From Paguma larvata (taxonomy: Eukaryota; Chordata; Mammalia; Carnivora; Viverridae), in contig CM057823.1 in assembly GCA_030068075.1 (NCBI GenBank), positions 15,844,485 through 15,908,484 of the forward strand: a stretch of 64,000 nt of DNA, in the 5' to 3' direction. Position numbers and translations under genes: made by a program. Shown here in pieces: positions 45,346 to 57,150 of this stretch. The notes under the pieces were generated by a model, which was not told the DNA's origin, ran no database searches, and saw only the letters and a program-made list of their open reading frames with translations. Numbering within the stretch: the stretch's first letter is position 1; every line of letters begins with the position of its first letter.

Positions 45346-48214
45346 AGGTTTTGATTTTTCAGAGCCTTGATAAGATACAGTCAATAAAATGTTCTAACAT
45401 GGGGGAGTCTGTTAAAGAATTCCCTTGTTATTTGAAACATTAAGTTGACATTTGAGAAAACTCCAAAGTAGTAATTTGTTCCCGTTATGCAGAGCTCACG
45501 CTGTACAATATATGAAAACAGTGTTGAAATCACAGATGTTGCTGACACTTCGTCTGTCAGTAGTTGAAAATACTTCAAATGACCTTCTCAAATAGGAGCT
45601 AAATCTATAACTACCTTTTTCCCCTCAAATCAGATTTGGTGACATTTCTACCATTATCCTACCTCTGTCGTGTGTAATGAATATGACAAACCAAGCCCAC
45701 AGTTTTTCTTCACCTTGAAAAAAAAGGTGTGATTACTGTGGTAAAAATAGTCAAAAAGTATACTTAGTATTCATTCAGTTTCCAATCTTGTGAAATTGAA
45801 TATTAAACACAAAGCCTTAAATAAAAATATAGTCTTCTTTTGAAGAATAAAATTCAACTAACAGACTAATCAGCTAAAAACGTGAGCCTTCAATGAAGTT
45901 CCATCACCACAGATCAATCTATTTCTTGCATCCAGCTAATGAATAAAAATTCTTTCTTAATAGAATATGAATTTAAACAACCAACAAACTATAGCTTGAT
46001 TTTCTAAATGTAGCACTTCTAAGAGTTCTCCAAAAAAGCAGTTCTCTTTAAAGTTCCCCTTTTTCTTGCTTTATCTCTAGAGAATTTCTAAGTTGTGTGG
46101 AGCTCTATGTTTTTCATCTTTCTTTCCCTCCCCGTCTTTCATTCTCTGTCTCTTTTCTCTCTTTTCGCTGGGACAGGAAGTTGAGGGTGTTGACCTCATC
46201 TGGATCTTTCCCAATGTCAGATGGTGGTCTTTTCAAAAAGGATGCCTGGTTGTGGATTTCTTCCTGATTTTATTTTTTAGATAACTGTGTCAATAAATGA
46301 GCTCTAAATGTTTCCCCCCTTCGCTCCTCATAGCTCTAAAATGACCAAGTGACTCCTTTGAGGCTAATTACTGAGCAGGCTCTTAGAGAAATAAGTATGA
46401 TCTCTTTGTTCACTGAAAGTGCACTGTGCTTTTCTGAAGGGGCAGGGGCGTGGGTGGGGAGTCGAGCCACAAGATGTCCTGTCCGCCGCACCCTCAGCCC
46501 ACAGGCATCAGAGTGTAGGCTGCTGATACCCGGGACCTACTTCTCCTGCACAGCGAAGTTAATGCGGGGTTGCTATTATGATTTCCTATTCCCATCCGGT
46601 CTAAATAGTAACCCCTTTGATTTCTAGAAAAGGGAAATATTACATAAAAACTGCTTCCTGTGAATAAGCGTACTAAAACTGGAATGCCACACAATATACT
46701 CTATAAAAAGATTTTTGTGCCCAATTCTTTTTATAAGTTTATGAGGAGGAGGATGGCCTGGGAAACACCCCCTCCGGTCACCCAGTATTGCTTTGTGTAC
46801 ATGAGCCCGGAATGCCATCCTGATTCCGGTCTGCCCGTTCCTGAGCCTACCCATCCTTCAACTGAATGGGAATTACTCACGCTGCCCCCTCTGAAACTTG
46901 CCTAGCTGATTCTGCTCACTGCCACAGGATTAGCATCTAGGATTGTGCGTGGAATCTACTGAGCATTCAGTAAAGAACAATGAGCACGTAAAGAGATGAA
47001 TGCCAGCAGCCAGTGAGGCTGCCTCGCCCTGATCTATAGCGTTTGTAACTCTTGCAGGTTTTCAGAATATGCTGTCTTGTATTCATTTATATCTGAAGAG
47101 GCCTGGCCTGTCTAATTACCTCACAGTATTTAAAGGGCTGCATTTCTTCTCTTCATAGCAGGTTTTTAATCTCCCACAGCTCCTGGTGAAGCGCCTTCCT
47201 TGTTCATGATAAAAGCTCAGCAATTATTGGTTGTCTAATTAAAAGATTTCCATAACCATTTTCCTCAAAATCACTGTAAATCTTCTATGCATCTATTCAC
47301 TTAGTCATCATGACAGTTATTTAGATCTGATTACGCACTAGAGTTGCAAAGGCAAATAAAAAAGTCCCATCCTCGGAGGATCTATCAGGAAACGGACAAA
47401 ACAAATAAACACTTACATGTCAAGATAATGACTGTCACTCTAAAGATAGAGTACAGCCATGGGAGACCAGGATTCTGAGAAAAGACAAAGAAGGCACAGG
47501 GACACACGTGGGGAGATGACAGTACGGACCAAAATGAAGGAACACAGGGAGACTTTCCTCCCTTGTTTCCCGAGAGCACACTTCTGCTATTTGAAAGATG
47601 AAAGGATCCCCACATAGGAGTAGACAGACGCCTGCTACGAAGGCCAGGCATATTTAGGAATCGCAACGTAAACAACAAACACTGGCACTGTGAGCTCGGA
47701 TTCTGAAGGCAGATTCCATTCCTCTCTTCTGTGGAAAAGGCTGTCCACGTTTCACAGTGTGAGTGGAATACAGGGTCCTACGGATGTAAAAATAAGTGTA
47801 GAAAGAATGTGATAATGATGGAAGCCATTCTTCCCGTGAAACAGCATCTCACACCAAGGTGTCTTGGGATGAATTTGCCTTTTCTTTATGTGAAAACTCA
47901 GCACATCAGTCCACACAGGATTTCTCAGCATTCAAATACCCGCACATTCATTTTCTACCACTCCCTTCACAGACATTCACATCTTCAGCCTCCTCTTGCC
48001 CTTCCCCTCAACCCCTGCACTGTCAGGGCACGTCTCTGCTTTCAGGTGCTAATCATGAAGTATTCTGTCACTATCCATCAGGCCAGATTTTGGGGGAGCT
48101 TATCTTCCATAGTTTTTAGTCATTACAAATTTTAAAAAAAGTAGTTTGTCCTTTTCTCAAATACAAAATCATATTTATTACTGATTTCAAACCACGCACG
48201 GTCCTTTAGAGGAC
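45346..48214. other. unassigned DNA
   Basis: No gene recognised in about 2.9 kb. 46085-46160 is a pyrimidine-rich tract. 47340-47700 has the composition of an old interspersed repeat (TCCCATCCTCGGAGGATCTA then AACAAATAAACACTTACATG), but no family is assigned. The 134-codon frame at 47731-48135 overlaps an 86-codon frame and lacks any domain. Confidence 0.45.
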
Positions 48215-48395
48215 GCATTTGTCCCGGCCTACGCTAAGTCCCCTTGCAAAATACTGTATTCAGTCCCCCTTTTTCTACAAGTGAAGGAGTGCGTTCACCG
48301 ACTTACCCAAGATCACAGAGCAAGTCAGTGGTAAAGCTGGCGTGAGGCTCGTCTCTCCTGATTCCGATGTGCTTTCTGTGATGCCGTGGTATCTT
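48215..48395 (-). mobile_element. MIR relic
   Basis: GACTTACCCAAGATCACAGA, GCAAGTCAGTGGTAAAGCTG and CTCTCCTGATTCCGATG match the reverse-strand MIR core through its 5' part. Confidence 0.7.
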
Positions 48396-50689
48396 CTGTA
48401 TTTACATAGAAGTCAACCAACATGGTGTGCAAAGATGATACTCAAGACACACTGTGCCATGCTGCTACGTGTCTAGCAGTAACAGTATCAGTGGGGCACT
48501 TATCTCTGCTAACATCTAGCTCATCTACCTTGGGAGTAATGGAGAGAAAGGCCAGTTCTAGGAGCTTTTTCCTTTTACCACCCTGATCTGTATCTGCACT
48601 ACAAGGGAGAAGGCGACTTTATAGGGACAGATAGGGCAGAATGAGACTCTTATTGTTGTTGGACTCTAGCCTTTTCCCAGGAAGCTACATAACTACTTGC
48701 CACAAAACGACTGGGTATGTATGTCTTATCGTTCAGCAGATGTATTTTCAACTTAGTTCATAAAAATTCCATCCAAATCTATTCAAGATAATTTTTATCA
48801 AAAATCTACCAATGCTTTAGCTGTCATTTCATCCAGTAGTCTATAGTAACATACACCAAATATGCCGAGAATAATAAAAAGCCCACATTCACCTGGGACC
48901 TCTTCGTTCATAACTTAGTTGGCACTCTATCTTAAACAGGAGGAATAAAATACCTTTGCATTCTTGTTTCTGGTAAACTGTTCTCACCACAGATGTGTCT
49001 GTTCTCATCTCAGTATTATACCCTTTGGAAAGCAGAAGAAATGAACACGGTTGCAATCGAAAGTAACTCTACAAGGTGCTGAAGCTCACCCTGCCCACAG
49101 TCTTTAGAGAAGATCGCTGAATACATGTTCTATTTGTTGAACCACTACTTCCAGGCTCTCATAACTCTATCAATTTATTGTCAGGTCATTAGGACGCATA
49201 GGTAGCATTAGTGCACAGAATAAAAATAAATCAGAAGTAACCGACCGTCCTCTTTGTCATCGCCGTCAACATACATCTGGCAATTCTGAATTGAAATATC
49301 TTGATTATCAAGGTAGCCTCTTATACATTAGAAAAACAAGCAATGGGGTTTAGGAGATGCCTTTATCTGGTTGCCAGCACTCAAGGAACTTCACAAAAGA
49401 CCATTATCTAGCATGTCGACCTTGTGTGACTGAGTATGTATTGGGTTTTCCATGCTCTGGGAATAGGATCACTGGAATTTAGGCCTTGATTGAAACTAAG
49501 ATTTCTTTCGATTAGTTGCGAAGAAGAATAACTGCCTGGGGTGATTCTGACCTCTTTGCTATAAAGTAACAGACAGTAATCATAGAAAGGGAATGTTTTA
49601 AAAATACCTGATAAAATATAGATTGGTTTCTTCAGAGCCATTCAAAGAATAAAAGACTGTAATCTGATACATATTAATACTGCATGGATATTCACTATTT
49701 TGCTTTTCCCATTGATTTGTTACAGATACTAGTTTATGAAAAAGCTTTAATTTTGTTTAGCTTCGGAGTAGGTTTGTTCAAACTAGTGAATTTGGTAGAT
49801 TTCATGTAGATTAAAAAGCTTTTTGTGCTCAATTGTCTCCAAACTGGGACTGGTCATTTCTGGTCATGAGGAAGCAACATTGTTCTAATAGCTGTTTAGA
49901 GTTATTATTTTTGGCTTATTATTCTCTGATGAGGAAACAGAAACCTGACATTTTGCTGGATTCCCAGGACCTATGTCTTTAAAGACTAGGATTATCACCC
50001 TTCCCCAGAGAGTTGTCTGTTAGGGAAAGAGGGCCATCTGGGACTAGAGCTGCAATGCTATTTGTGGGGACATGAAAGAGCTCAGACGAGCTAGCAGGAG
50101 AAAATGGCAGCTAACTCACTTCCTTTTTCTGCAGTTGTCCAAGGGGTAAAATAAATGAAAGAGATACACTAAAATTAAAAGAGAGAAAAGATGAAATTTG
50201 AATACACTGGAAAGTTCTTCCCCAGAGTCAACACTCAAGTTCAAGGCTATTAGTGGATAAAACTTGCAGGGTAATGGATGTGGGGTGAGGCCTTGGGGCA
50301 GTCTGCAGAGCTGGTGCTGGAGGACACTGAGAATAAAAACTTCCTGAAGCCTGAGGGCCTCAGGAAGGAAGAGGGACCTTTGTCTTCTTATTCTAGAAGA
50401 GTAGATGTGTTGTGGCCAACTGCACATGGTAAGATGTAATCTAGACTCACACAAGAGGAAAAGCAACACATGTAAACAAAAGCAACGGTAGACACTCTTT
50501 TTTCTTCATCAAGTTGATGCATTCGTGTGTCGTATTTATTAAGCCTTACTTAGAATTCTGTCATTACTCCTGCCTTTGAGCGGTTCCAAACTACTTAGGG
50601 AAAATCGATCTCAAACACAATAATTTAAAACACAGCAATAAAAATTTCTCTAAATCTTTATGGTGAAAGCACATTCACATTTGTTATCA
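48396..50689. other. unassigned DNA
   Basis: No gene and no confident repeat in about 2.3 kb. The 117-codon minus-strand frame at 50116-50469 has no recognisable domain. Confidence 0.5.
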
Positions 50690-50943
50690 CATTTAAGTAT
50701 CTCTTTATTTTATTTAATATCAACATTAGTTGATATGGAACATGCGCCCCAGGTACAAAAGTTATAAGGCATACTATTACAGCGATTCTGCCGTAAACCC
50801 GCCACCTCATCCTGGAAACGGAGTATTACCAATGATTTGAGTCCATTTATATGCTCCTTCCTATCTAATCTTTGCCTTCCTCCACTCTGCTACTTTTTGT
50901 TGGTTTGTTTTTTATTCCCTTGCTTTAAAAAAAAAAAAAAAAA
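50690..50943 (-). mobile_element. ancient L1/HAL1-type element, 3' UTR part
   Basis: AAAAGTTATAAGGCATACTA, AAACCCGCCACCTCATCCTG and GAGTCCATTTATATGCTCCT match the reverse-strand 3'-UTR stretch of old L1 elements. It begins a chain that runs to about 55560 between SINEs. Confidence 0.5.
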
Positions 50944-51128
50944 GGCTGGGGCACATGGTGGCGGCAACTCTTGATTTCAGCTCAGGTCATGATCTCACTT
51001 TGGTGGGTTCAAATCCTATGTTGGGCACGTGCTGAGTGTGGAGCCTGCTTGGGATTCTCTTTCTCCCTCTCTTTCTCACCCTCGCCCACTTGCACTCTCT
51101 GTCTCTCTCTAACAAACATTTAAAAAAT
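50944..51128 (+). mobile_element. diverged CanSINE
   Basis: GGCTGGGGCACATGGTGGCG head, AACTCTTGATTTCAGCTCAG, GGTTCAAATCC B box, TGGAGCCTGCTTGGGATTCT, CT segment, ACAAACATTTAAAAAATA tail. The head appears shortened between GGTGG and GCAAC. Confidence 0.88.
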
Positions 51129-51494
51129 AATGTAAAAATATTCAAAATAAACGCTTTAAACTGTGAATATATGTGTGTAACTAAATGAGATATTATTTAG
51201 TTCCTTTTGAGCTCTATAAACATACAAACTCTATGTAGTTGTCTGAAACATGCTTCCCTTACACCCAGCAATGTTATTTTACAACATTGTAGTGGTTTGA
51301 AGTGCTTAATTTATTTTTTATCTGTGCAATACGCCATTTCTAGTTGTTTTGCTATTACGAACATTAATGCAATGCATACTATTGTACACATTTCTTGAGG
51401 GGCAAGTTCAAGATTGTGTACGAGGATATATACTTAGTAGTGAGATTAATTTTAAAATAAGTGAATGTTTAAGATACAATGCCAAATTGTTTTC
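51129..51494 (-). mobile_element. ancient L1/HAL1-type element, continued
   Basis: GCTATTACGAACATTAATGC, TTGAGGGGCAAGTTCAAGAT, TACTTAGTAGTGAGATTAAT and ATGCCAAATTGTTTTCTAAA match the reverse-strand old L1 3' UTR in order. Confidence 0.65.
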
Positions 51495-51513
51495 TAAAAT
51501 TGTTGTATCAATT
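51495..51513 (+). repeat. target-site duplication, left copy
   Basis: TAAAATTGTTGTATCAATT, identical to 51756-51774. A perfect 19-bp duplication around a CanSINE. Confidence 0.95.
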
Positions 51514-51755
51514 TTTTAAGTTTATTTACTTATTTTGAGAAAGAGAGAGAGAGAGAGCAAGAGCACACAAGCAGGGGAGGGGCAGAGAGAGAGAGAGAGG
51601 GGAGGGAAGAGAGAGAGAGAGAGGTACAGAGAATCCCAAGCAGGCTCAACACTGTCAGCGCAGAGCCTGATGCGGAATCCTTGAACTGTGGGATCATGAC
51701 CCGAGCTGAAACCAAGTGTCAGACGCTTAACCGACTGAGCTACCCAGGCGCCCCA
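51514..51755 (-). mobile_element. feline CanSINE with perfect target-site duplication
   Basis: T-rich tail, a long GA segment, GCAGGCTCAACACTGTCAGC, head ending GAGCTACCCAGGCGCCCC. The 19-bp perfect duplications on both sides mark a fairly recent insertion into the ancient L1. Confidence 0.97.
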
Positions 51756-53068
51756 TAAAATTGTTGTATCAATTATATTGATCCCTGGAATGTATACAAG
51801 TTCCCATGGATCCTAATCGAGTCTGACATCTGGTATGTTAGACTTTTCAATTAGTGTCAATCTAGAGGGAGTAGAATCAGTGTGATTTTAACTGGCATTT
51901 CTCTGATTTGAAAGCACTTTTTAAAATGCTTTCTTTACACTATGTTTCAATAAATTTAGAATTTCTAAATTTTAACAAACTAAATGTATCCATCTTTTCT
52001 TATGTAATTAGTGTACTCTCTGTGTTGTTATGAATTCCTTACTATTCCACTTCGAGGTCATAAATTTATCTGCTCATATTTTCATATAAAATATTTCAAG
52101 TTTTCTTTTCCTATTTAAATCATTAATATTCCATCTCCAACTGCAGAGTAAGATAAGAGGAGAGTAGGGGAGGGTGGGGGAGAGGAGAAATGGATTTAGT
52201 TTTATTCTTTTCCACAGAATCAACTTGCCAAGTATCAGCGCCCTTTCCCTCAGGACACTCTCCTCTACTATTGAATTTCTGTCTACCTGGGGTTGTTCTT
52301 GGCTTTCTCTCCTGTTTCATTAGTTAATTTGTCTATACCTTCATAAATATCACATTATATTAATTCAATATGTTTAAAAATGTTTGACCATTTAAGCAGG
52401 CCAGGTCCCCCGCCTGGCACGACTTAGTTAATAATCTCTTGGCTATATTCTGTCCATTGCTCTTCCATAGATATTTTAGAATCCACTTGTCAAGTTTCTT
52501 GAAAAACAGAACTTTGATTTTAACTGTATAGAATGTATGGGCCAACTCTGGAAGCACAGATTGGTATCTTTACAATATTGAGTCTTTCCCTTCGTGAGTA
52601 TAATATATCCTTCTCCTTATTTAGATCCCCTTTAATCTGTCAGTAAAGTTTTATAATTTCCTGCATATGGTATAATATGCAAAGTTACATCACATAAACA
52701 TATATAAAGACTTCTTTGTAACTTACAGTTCTTGTTGCTTTCATAAATGATAAATTTTAAAATATACATCACATAAACATCACATAAAGACTTTTTCGTA
52801 ACTTATAGTTCTTGTCGCTTTCGTAAATGGAAAATCTTAAAATACACATTTTCTAAATATTTGTGGGTTTGTTAAACTTACTATTTTTAATAATTTGACT
52901 ATTTTTGTCACATGCTCTTAGTAGAAAATCATACCATCTGCAAAAAATCTGATTCTTAAACTTTTATTGCCACTGCCTTCCCTGCATTTGTGTGAATCTC
53001 TAGCGGAAAGCTGAAAAGAGACCATGATAGTGTGTCCCCATTAGGGATCTTGTTTTCTTTCTTTTCTA
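51756..53068 (-). mobile_element. ancient L1/HAL1-type element, 3' UTR into ORF2
   Basis: Reverse-strand landmarks: GTGATTTTAACTGGCATTTC, TGTTATGAATTCCTTACTAT, GGTATCTTTACAATATTGAG, CAGTAAAGTTTTATAATTTC, AAAATCATACCATCTGCAAA. The frame is destroyed by stops and indels. A 79-bp tandem duplication (52687-52845) lies inside it. Confidence 0.75.
52687..52845. repeat. 79-bp diverged tandem duplication
   Basis: The unit starting ACATCACATAAACAT occurs at 52687 and 52766. Both copies share AAAGACTT, TTGTAACTTA/TCGTAACTTA, CAGTTCTTGTTGCTTTC/TAGTTCTTGTCGCTTTC, AAATG and TTAAAATA. Differences are scattered substitutions, so the duplication is old. Confidence 0.85.
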
Positions 53069-53302
53069 TTTTTTTTTATTTTTAAATATTTTTTAACATT
53101 TATTTATTTTTTTGAGAGACATAGAGACAAAGCAAGAGCAGGGGAAGGGCAGAGAGAGAGGGAGACACAGAAACCGAAGCAGGCTCCAGGCTCTGATGAG
53201 CCTTCAGCACAGAGCCCGACGTGGGGCTCAAACTCACAGACCGTGAGATCATGACCTGAGCTGAAGTCGGCCGCTTAACCGATTGAGCCACCCAGGCGCC
53301 CC
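53069..53302 (-). mobile_element. feline CanSINE, left of a pair
   Basis: Tail TTTAACATTTATTTATTTTT, GA segment, CAGGCTCCAGGCTCTGATGA, head ending GAGCCACCCAGGCGCCCC. TCTTTTCT on both sides suggests insertion into the T-rich tail of the next SINE. Confidence 0.93.
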
Positions 53303-53311
53303 TCTTTTCTT

Positions 53312-53512
53312 CTTTTTTAACAACTTTTTTAATGTTCATTTCTGGGAGGGTGGGGGAGATAAAGAGAGGGAGACAGAATCTGAAGAAGGCTCCAGGCTCT
53401 GAGCTGTCAGCACAGAGCCCAATGGGGGGCTCAAAACTTGGGCTGGAGGACTGTGAGATCATGATCTGAGACAAAGTCGGAAGTTCAACCGACTGAGACA
53501 CCCAGGTGCCCC
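53312..53512 (-). mobile_element. feline CanSINE, right of a pair
   Basis: Tail TTTTTTAATGTTCATTTCTG, a shortened GA segment, GGCTCCAGGCTCTGAGCTGT, head ending GAGACACCCAGGTGCCCC. GATTCTGTTTTCCG after the head resembles GATCTTGTTTTCTT before the pair (53046), consistent with one target-site duplication enclosing both SINEs. Confidence 0.92.
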
Positions 53513-54446
53513 AGAGATTCTGTTTTCCGTAGGTTTTTCTTTTTCAAATAGGTATTAGTTTTTTAGGTTAAAATAGTTCTAGCCTGTTCCTACTTTCTCA
53601 AAACGAAACAAAACAAAACAAAACCGATGTTGGATTTTGCCAACATTTGCTATAAAAATGAATCTGTTAAGATGATCATACTTCCCCCCTTTAACCCACA
53701 ATTATTTAAAATTACATATATAGATTTTTTTCTAATGTCAAACCACCCTTTTTATTCCTAGGATTAAACTAATCTGATCAAAGTGTTTTATACTGCTGAA
53801 TTGTTCAATTTTAGCATCTATGTTTATGAGTGACATTTATTCTTTCCTATTCTCTGCATGAGTTTATAAAGAGATTGAAATGGTTTGTTTCTTGAAAGCT
53901 AAGTACAATTTGCTTATAAAATCATCTGTGTTGGGTGTTTCCTTTGTAGGAGAATTATAAGGCTTTTCAATTTTAAAAGTGTTATAAGATTTTTTTTTTG
54001 GTTGAGTTCAGTGAAATTCTATATTTTTTAGTAATTTGTCTACGCCATTTAATTTTTCAAGTTTATTGACCTAAAATTGTATATTATCTAATTAATCTTT
54101 ATTAGTGATTATTCCATTTTCTATTTGTTATATTATTTATTCTCTCTCTCTTGAATTGATAGAGGTTAGTATATTTATTTTTAGATTTTCCAACATAATC
54201 AATTTTTTTTGTTTCCTAATTCAATATTTGCTTTTATCTTTTTCTTTTTACCTTAAGTATTTCCTTTCTTGAATTGGGTTTACATGTCATTCTATTTCCT
54301 AGTCCTTAAGACACGTGCTTTATTATCATTCCGTTTTTCTTCCTTTATAATAGCATTTAACGTTTTTACATTTCCCTGTAAGTACCTCTTTTTTTTTTTA
54401 CAACCCATATGTTTAGATGTACACTATATTTTATCACCCGATTATT
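53513..54446 (-). mobile_element. ancient L1/HAL1-type element, ORF2 part
   Basis: TTTTAGCATCTATGTTTATG, GGAGAATTATAAGGCTTTTC, TCAAGTTTATTGACCTAAAA and ATTCTCTCTCTCTTGAATTG are reverse-strand L1 RT-region landmarks. Confidence 0.7.
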
Positions 54447-54659
54447 TAAAAATTTTTTAATGTTTATTTATTTTTGAGAGACAGAAAGACAGAGAGAGCA
54501 GGGGAGGGGCAGAGAGAGAGGGAGATAAAGAATCCCAAGCAGGCTCCAGGCTCTGAGCTCTCAGCACAGACCCTGATGTGGGACTTGAACTTCCCAACGC
54601 CAAGATCGTGAGCTGAGCCAAAGTCAGATGCTAAACCGACTGGGCCACCCAGGTGCCCC
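54447..54659 (-). mobile_element. feline CanSINE
   Basis: Tail TTTTTTAATGTTTATTTATT, GA segment, CAGGCTCCAGGCTCTGAGCT, head ending GGGCCACCCAGGTGCCCC. Confidence 0.94.
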
Positions 54660-55560
54660 AATCATCTAATTGTTTGTAAAATTCCAATTACAAGTGCTTA
54701 TCTCTTTAATTATTAGTGTATGTTTTAATTTCCAAATGTATGGGACTTTCTATTAAGTTCTAACCTGTCTCCGTTGCATTGTGGTTTGAGTATGTAGTCT
54801 CATTTGCTGAGTCAGACTTCATAGTCTACAATATCGATTTTCAAAATACTCCATGTGTGAATGAGAAAAATATGTATATTCTAATTCTATTATGTACGGA
54901 GTTCTATATGTGCATCAGAGTAAGCTTTATTCTTTTGTTGCTTAAAGAATTTGATGGTTTATTAATTTTTTACTTGCGCTTTTGATATTTAAGAAATTTG
55001 AGAGCCTCTCACCAAAATTAAAGACTTTTCAAAATTTCTATAGAGTTATATGTTTTCAATGTTTTCTTTATAAGCTTTTAGTCCATTTTAGTTGTATACA
55101 GTTTATAGTTATTATATCTTCATGGTGAACTGAAACTTTTATCAATATTGGTGACTTATTTTATGTGGTAGTTTTAATAACTTGTCTTAAATGTCTATAT
55201 TTCACTTGTATTTTCCTTTTGCCTTTTCCTTTACTTTGCAACCTTTCTAAACTTTTATACAATACATATCTTTGTAAACAGCATTTGACTAGAATGTTTT
55301 CCATACAATAAACTTTAATTATTGAAATCCATTTCCATTTATTATGATTATTGATATAGTTGGATATTGTCATAACATTTTCTTTTTACTTATCCCATAT
55401 TTAATATTTTGCATTTATATGGTATTGACTGATGTTTTATTTGCATCACATTTTGTTCCTTAAAATTTATTCACCCGAAGTTCTATTCCTTTATCCTTGA
55501 AAGTTTATCATTTATTTTTAGCATGGCAAATTTACTTTATAATAAAATCTAAAGTTAAAA
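54660..55560 (-). mobile_element. ancient L1/HAL1-type element, upstream end
   Basis: AT-rich sequence continuing the chain (AGTGTATGTTTTAATTTCCA, TTGAGTATGTAGTCTCATTT, TTAATAACTTGTCTTAAATG). The match weakens to the right and the boundary is uncertain. Confidence 0.5.
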
Positions 55561-56959
55561 GTATATATTAATGCAATCTCCATTTCCTACAAAGGGATAA
55601 GGAACCTGGAGCTTTTTGACTCTGATCAGCCCTCTTCTGACTTACTCTCAGCTCTAGCAGCAGCCTTCTGTTTTATAATCTGTAACCGAAGCTCACTGCT
55701 TGATCTTAACAGGTGGGAGTTCTGTGGACCTAAGTTGGGGATTGAGAATGCTTTTTTGCTTCTGCCACTAGGCAGAACTACTAAACCTGAGGGGCTTAGC
55801 TCGGCTTGGGCTAGCTCAAGACTCAGTTTCCCAGTTGCTGTGTTGATCAGGCAACTCCATCCTTCCAGTCGGCCCACTACTCAGGTCTGGGTCTTCCCTT
55901 TATTCCTAGCTCATGTTGGCGTGTTTTTAGAAGAATGCTTCGTTGGTGATCATCTTACTCCTTGCGAGACTTTTTGGAGTTTACTCTAACTACAAAAGGA
56001 AGTTTCTTTGGGGCAATATTGCTCCCAGCAGAAATCTCCCTTTCAGTCATTTTAATATTCCAGCAAAGTTGGAATTATTACTACTACCTTTCCCTTGAAG
56101 GAATTCTGACATACAGAGGTTAATTTGCAGAAGATACAACAGAAATTTAAGTGTGAGACTGGACTCTTGATTTTGTTTTATACTTCGATTTTATATTCTT
56201 TTTACCTTAAAGCTATGAAACATGCAAAATATTGTACAAAGCAGTAACACACTAATGCTGAGGGGAGGCAGAATAAAGACATGATCAAACTTTTTGTTCT
56301 ACTTGGAGCAACTGCTGTTTTCATAGAATATGGTGGGCTTCAGTCGCGCATGGACCACCTTTCACAGTTCCCGTATTTTCCATAGTTCTACCTATCCCTG
56401 CCCCTCAGCCTCCAGGAGTCAGGTTATCGCCAGCTTTGCTACCATTTATTTGCCTCCTTGGTGACAGATTTCATAAGCATCATTTCCCACACTTCGGTCT
56501 CAGTGTTCCTCCAATCCTACAGACAGATGACAGACCAACACACTGAATGCCTTCCTCAGTGTCCCCACCTATAGGTGAGATCCAGGAATCACATTGAAAT
56601 TTGTCTGTTTCTAGAAACCACTCTCTTCTACTTTCTTTTATGAACTTTGTGCAGCAGCACAGTTTTCTAGGAGTGAGAAAGGACTGGACGGTGATTATAA
56701 GTCTGAACAACAGCACTGCTTTTTAAATTTTCACAGGCCTACTTTCCAATGTATAGTCAAAGAGTAAAAGCGCCTCTCCTTCAATTTTGTAGATAAATAA
56801 CAGTCTTTCAAGTTCTGAGGTCTTCTATATTTTAAAGAAAGCTTTAAAAGCTGAGGTTAAAATGATGTTTTTAAAGATCCTAAGTATTCCATTAGAATTG
56901 GGTTTTCCATATTAATGCCTAATCCTAAAGCCTGTACTATGGCCAGAATAATGGGTTTT
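55561..56959. other. unassigned DNA
   Basis: No gene or confident repeat. Frames at 55626-55989 and 56480-56716 (minus) have no domain and no splice context that I could confirm. Confidence 0.5.
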
Positions 56960-57150
56960 GGAGGCCAGACTCAATGAAGTCAACACTTAATTGACCTGTG
57001 ACCTGGAAGTATGTTACTCCTTTGTCAAGGCCTCAAATTTTTCATCTACCAATTTTTACCAAATTTTTACGTTTTGTGACAATTAAATGAGATAATGCAT
57101 GTAGCCCAGGTCTGGTGCCAGCACACAGTTAATGCTAGGAATTATAGGAA
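56960..57150 (+). mobile_element. MIR relic
   Basis: Forward MIR order: TGACCTGTGACCTGGAAGTA, GGCCTCAAATTTTTCATCTA, AATTAAATGAGATAATGCAT, CTGGTGCCAGCACACAGTTA, ending near ATGCTAGGAATTAT. Confidence 0.8.

Noticed and set aside
47731..48135. 134-codon open frame on the + strand
   Set aside because: No domain, an overlapping second frame, no splice or promoter context, and composition like the flanks.
50116..50469. 117-codon minus-strand open frame
   Set aside because: No recognisable motif; leucine-rich translation of ordinary non-coding sequence.
53100..53501. 133-codon minus-strand open frame
   Set aside because: It is a translation of two adjacent CanSINEs.
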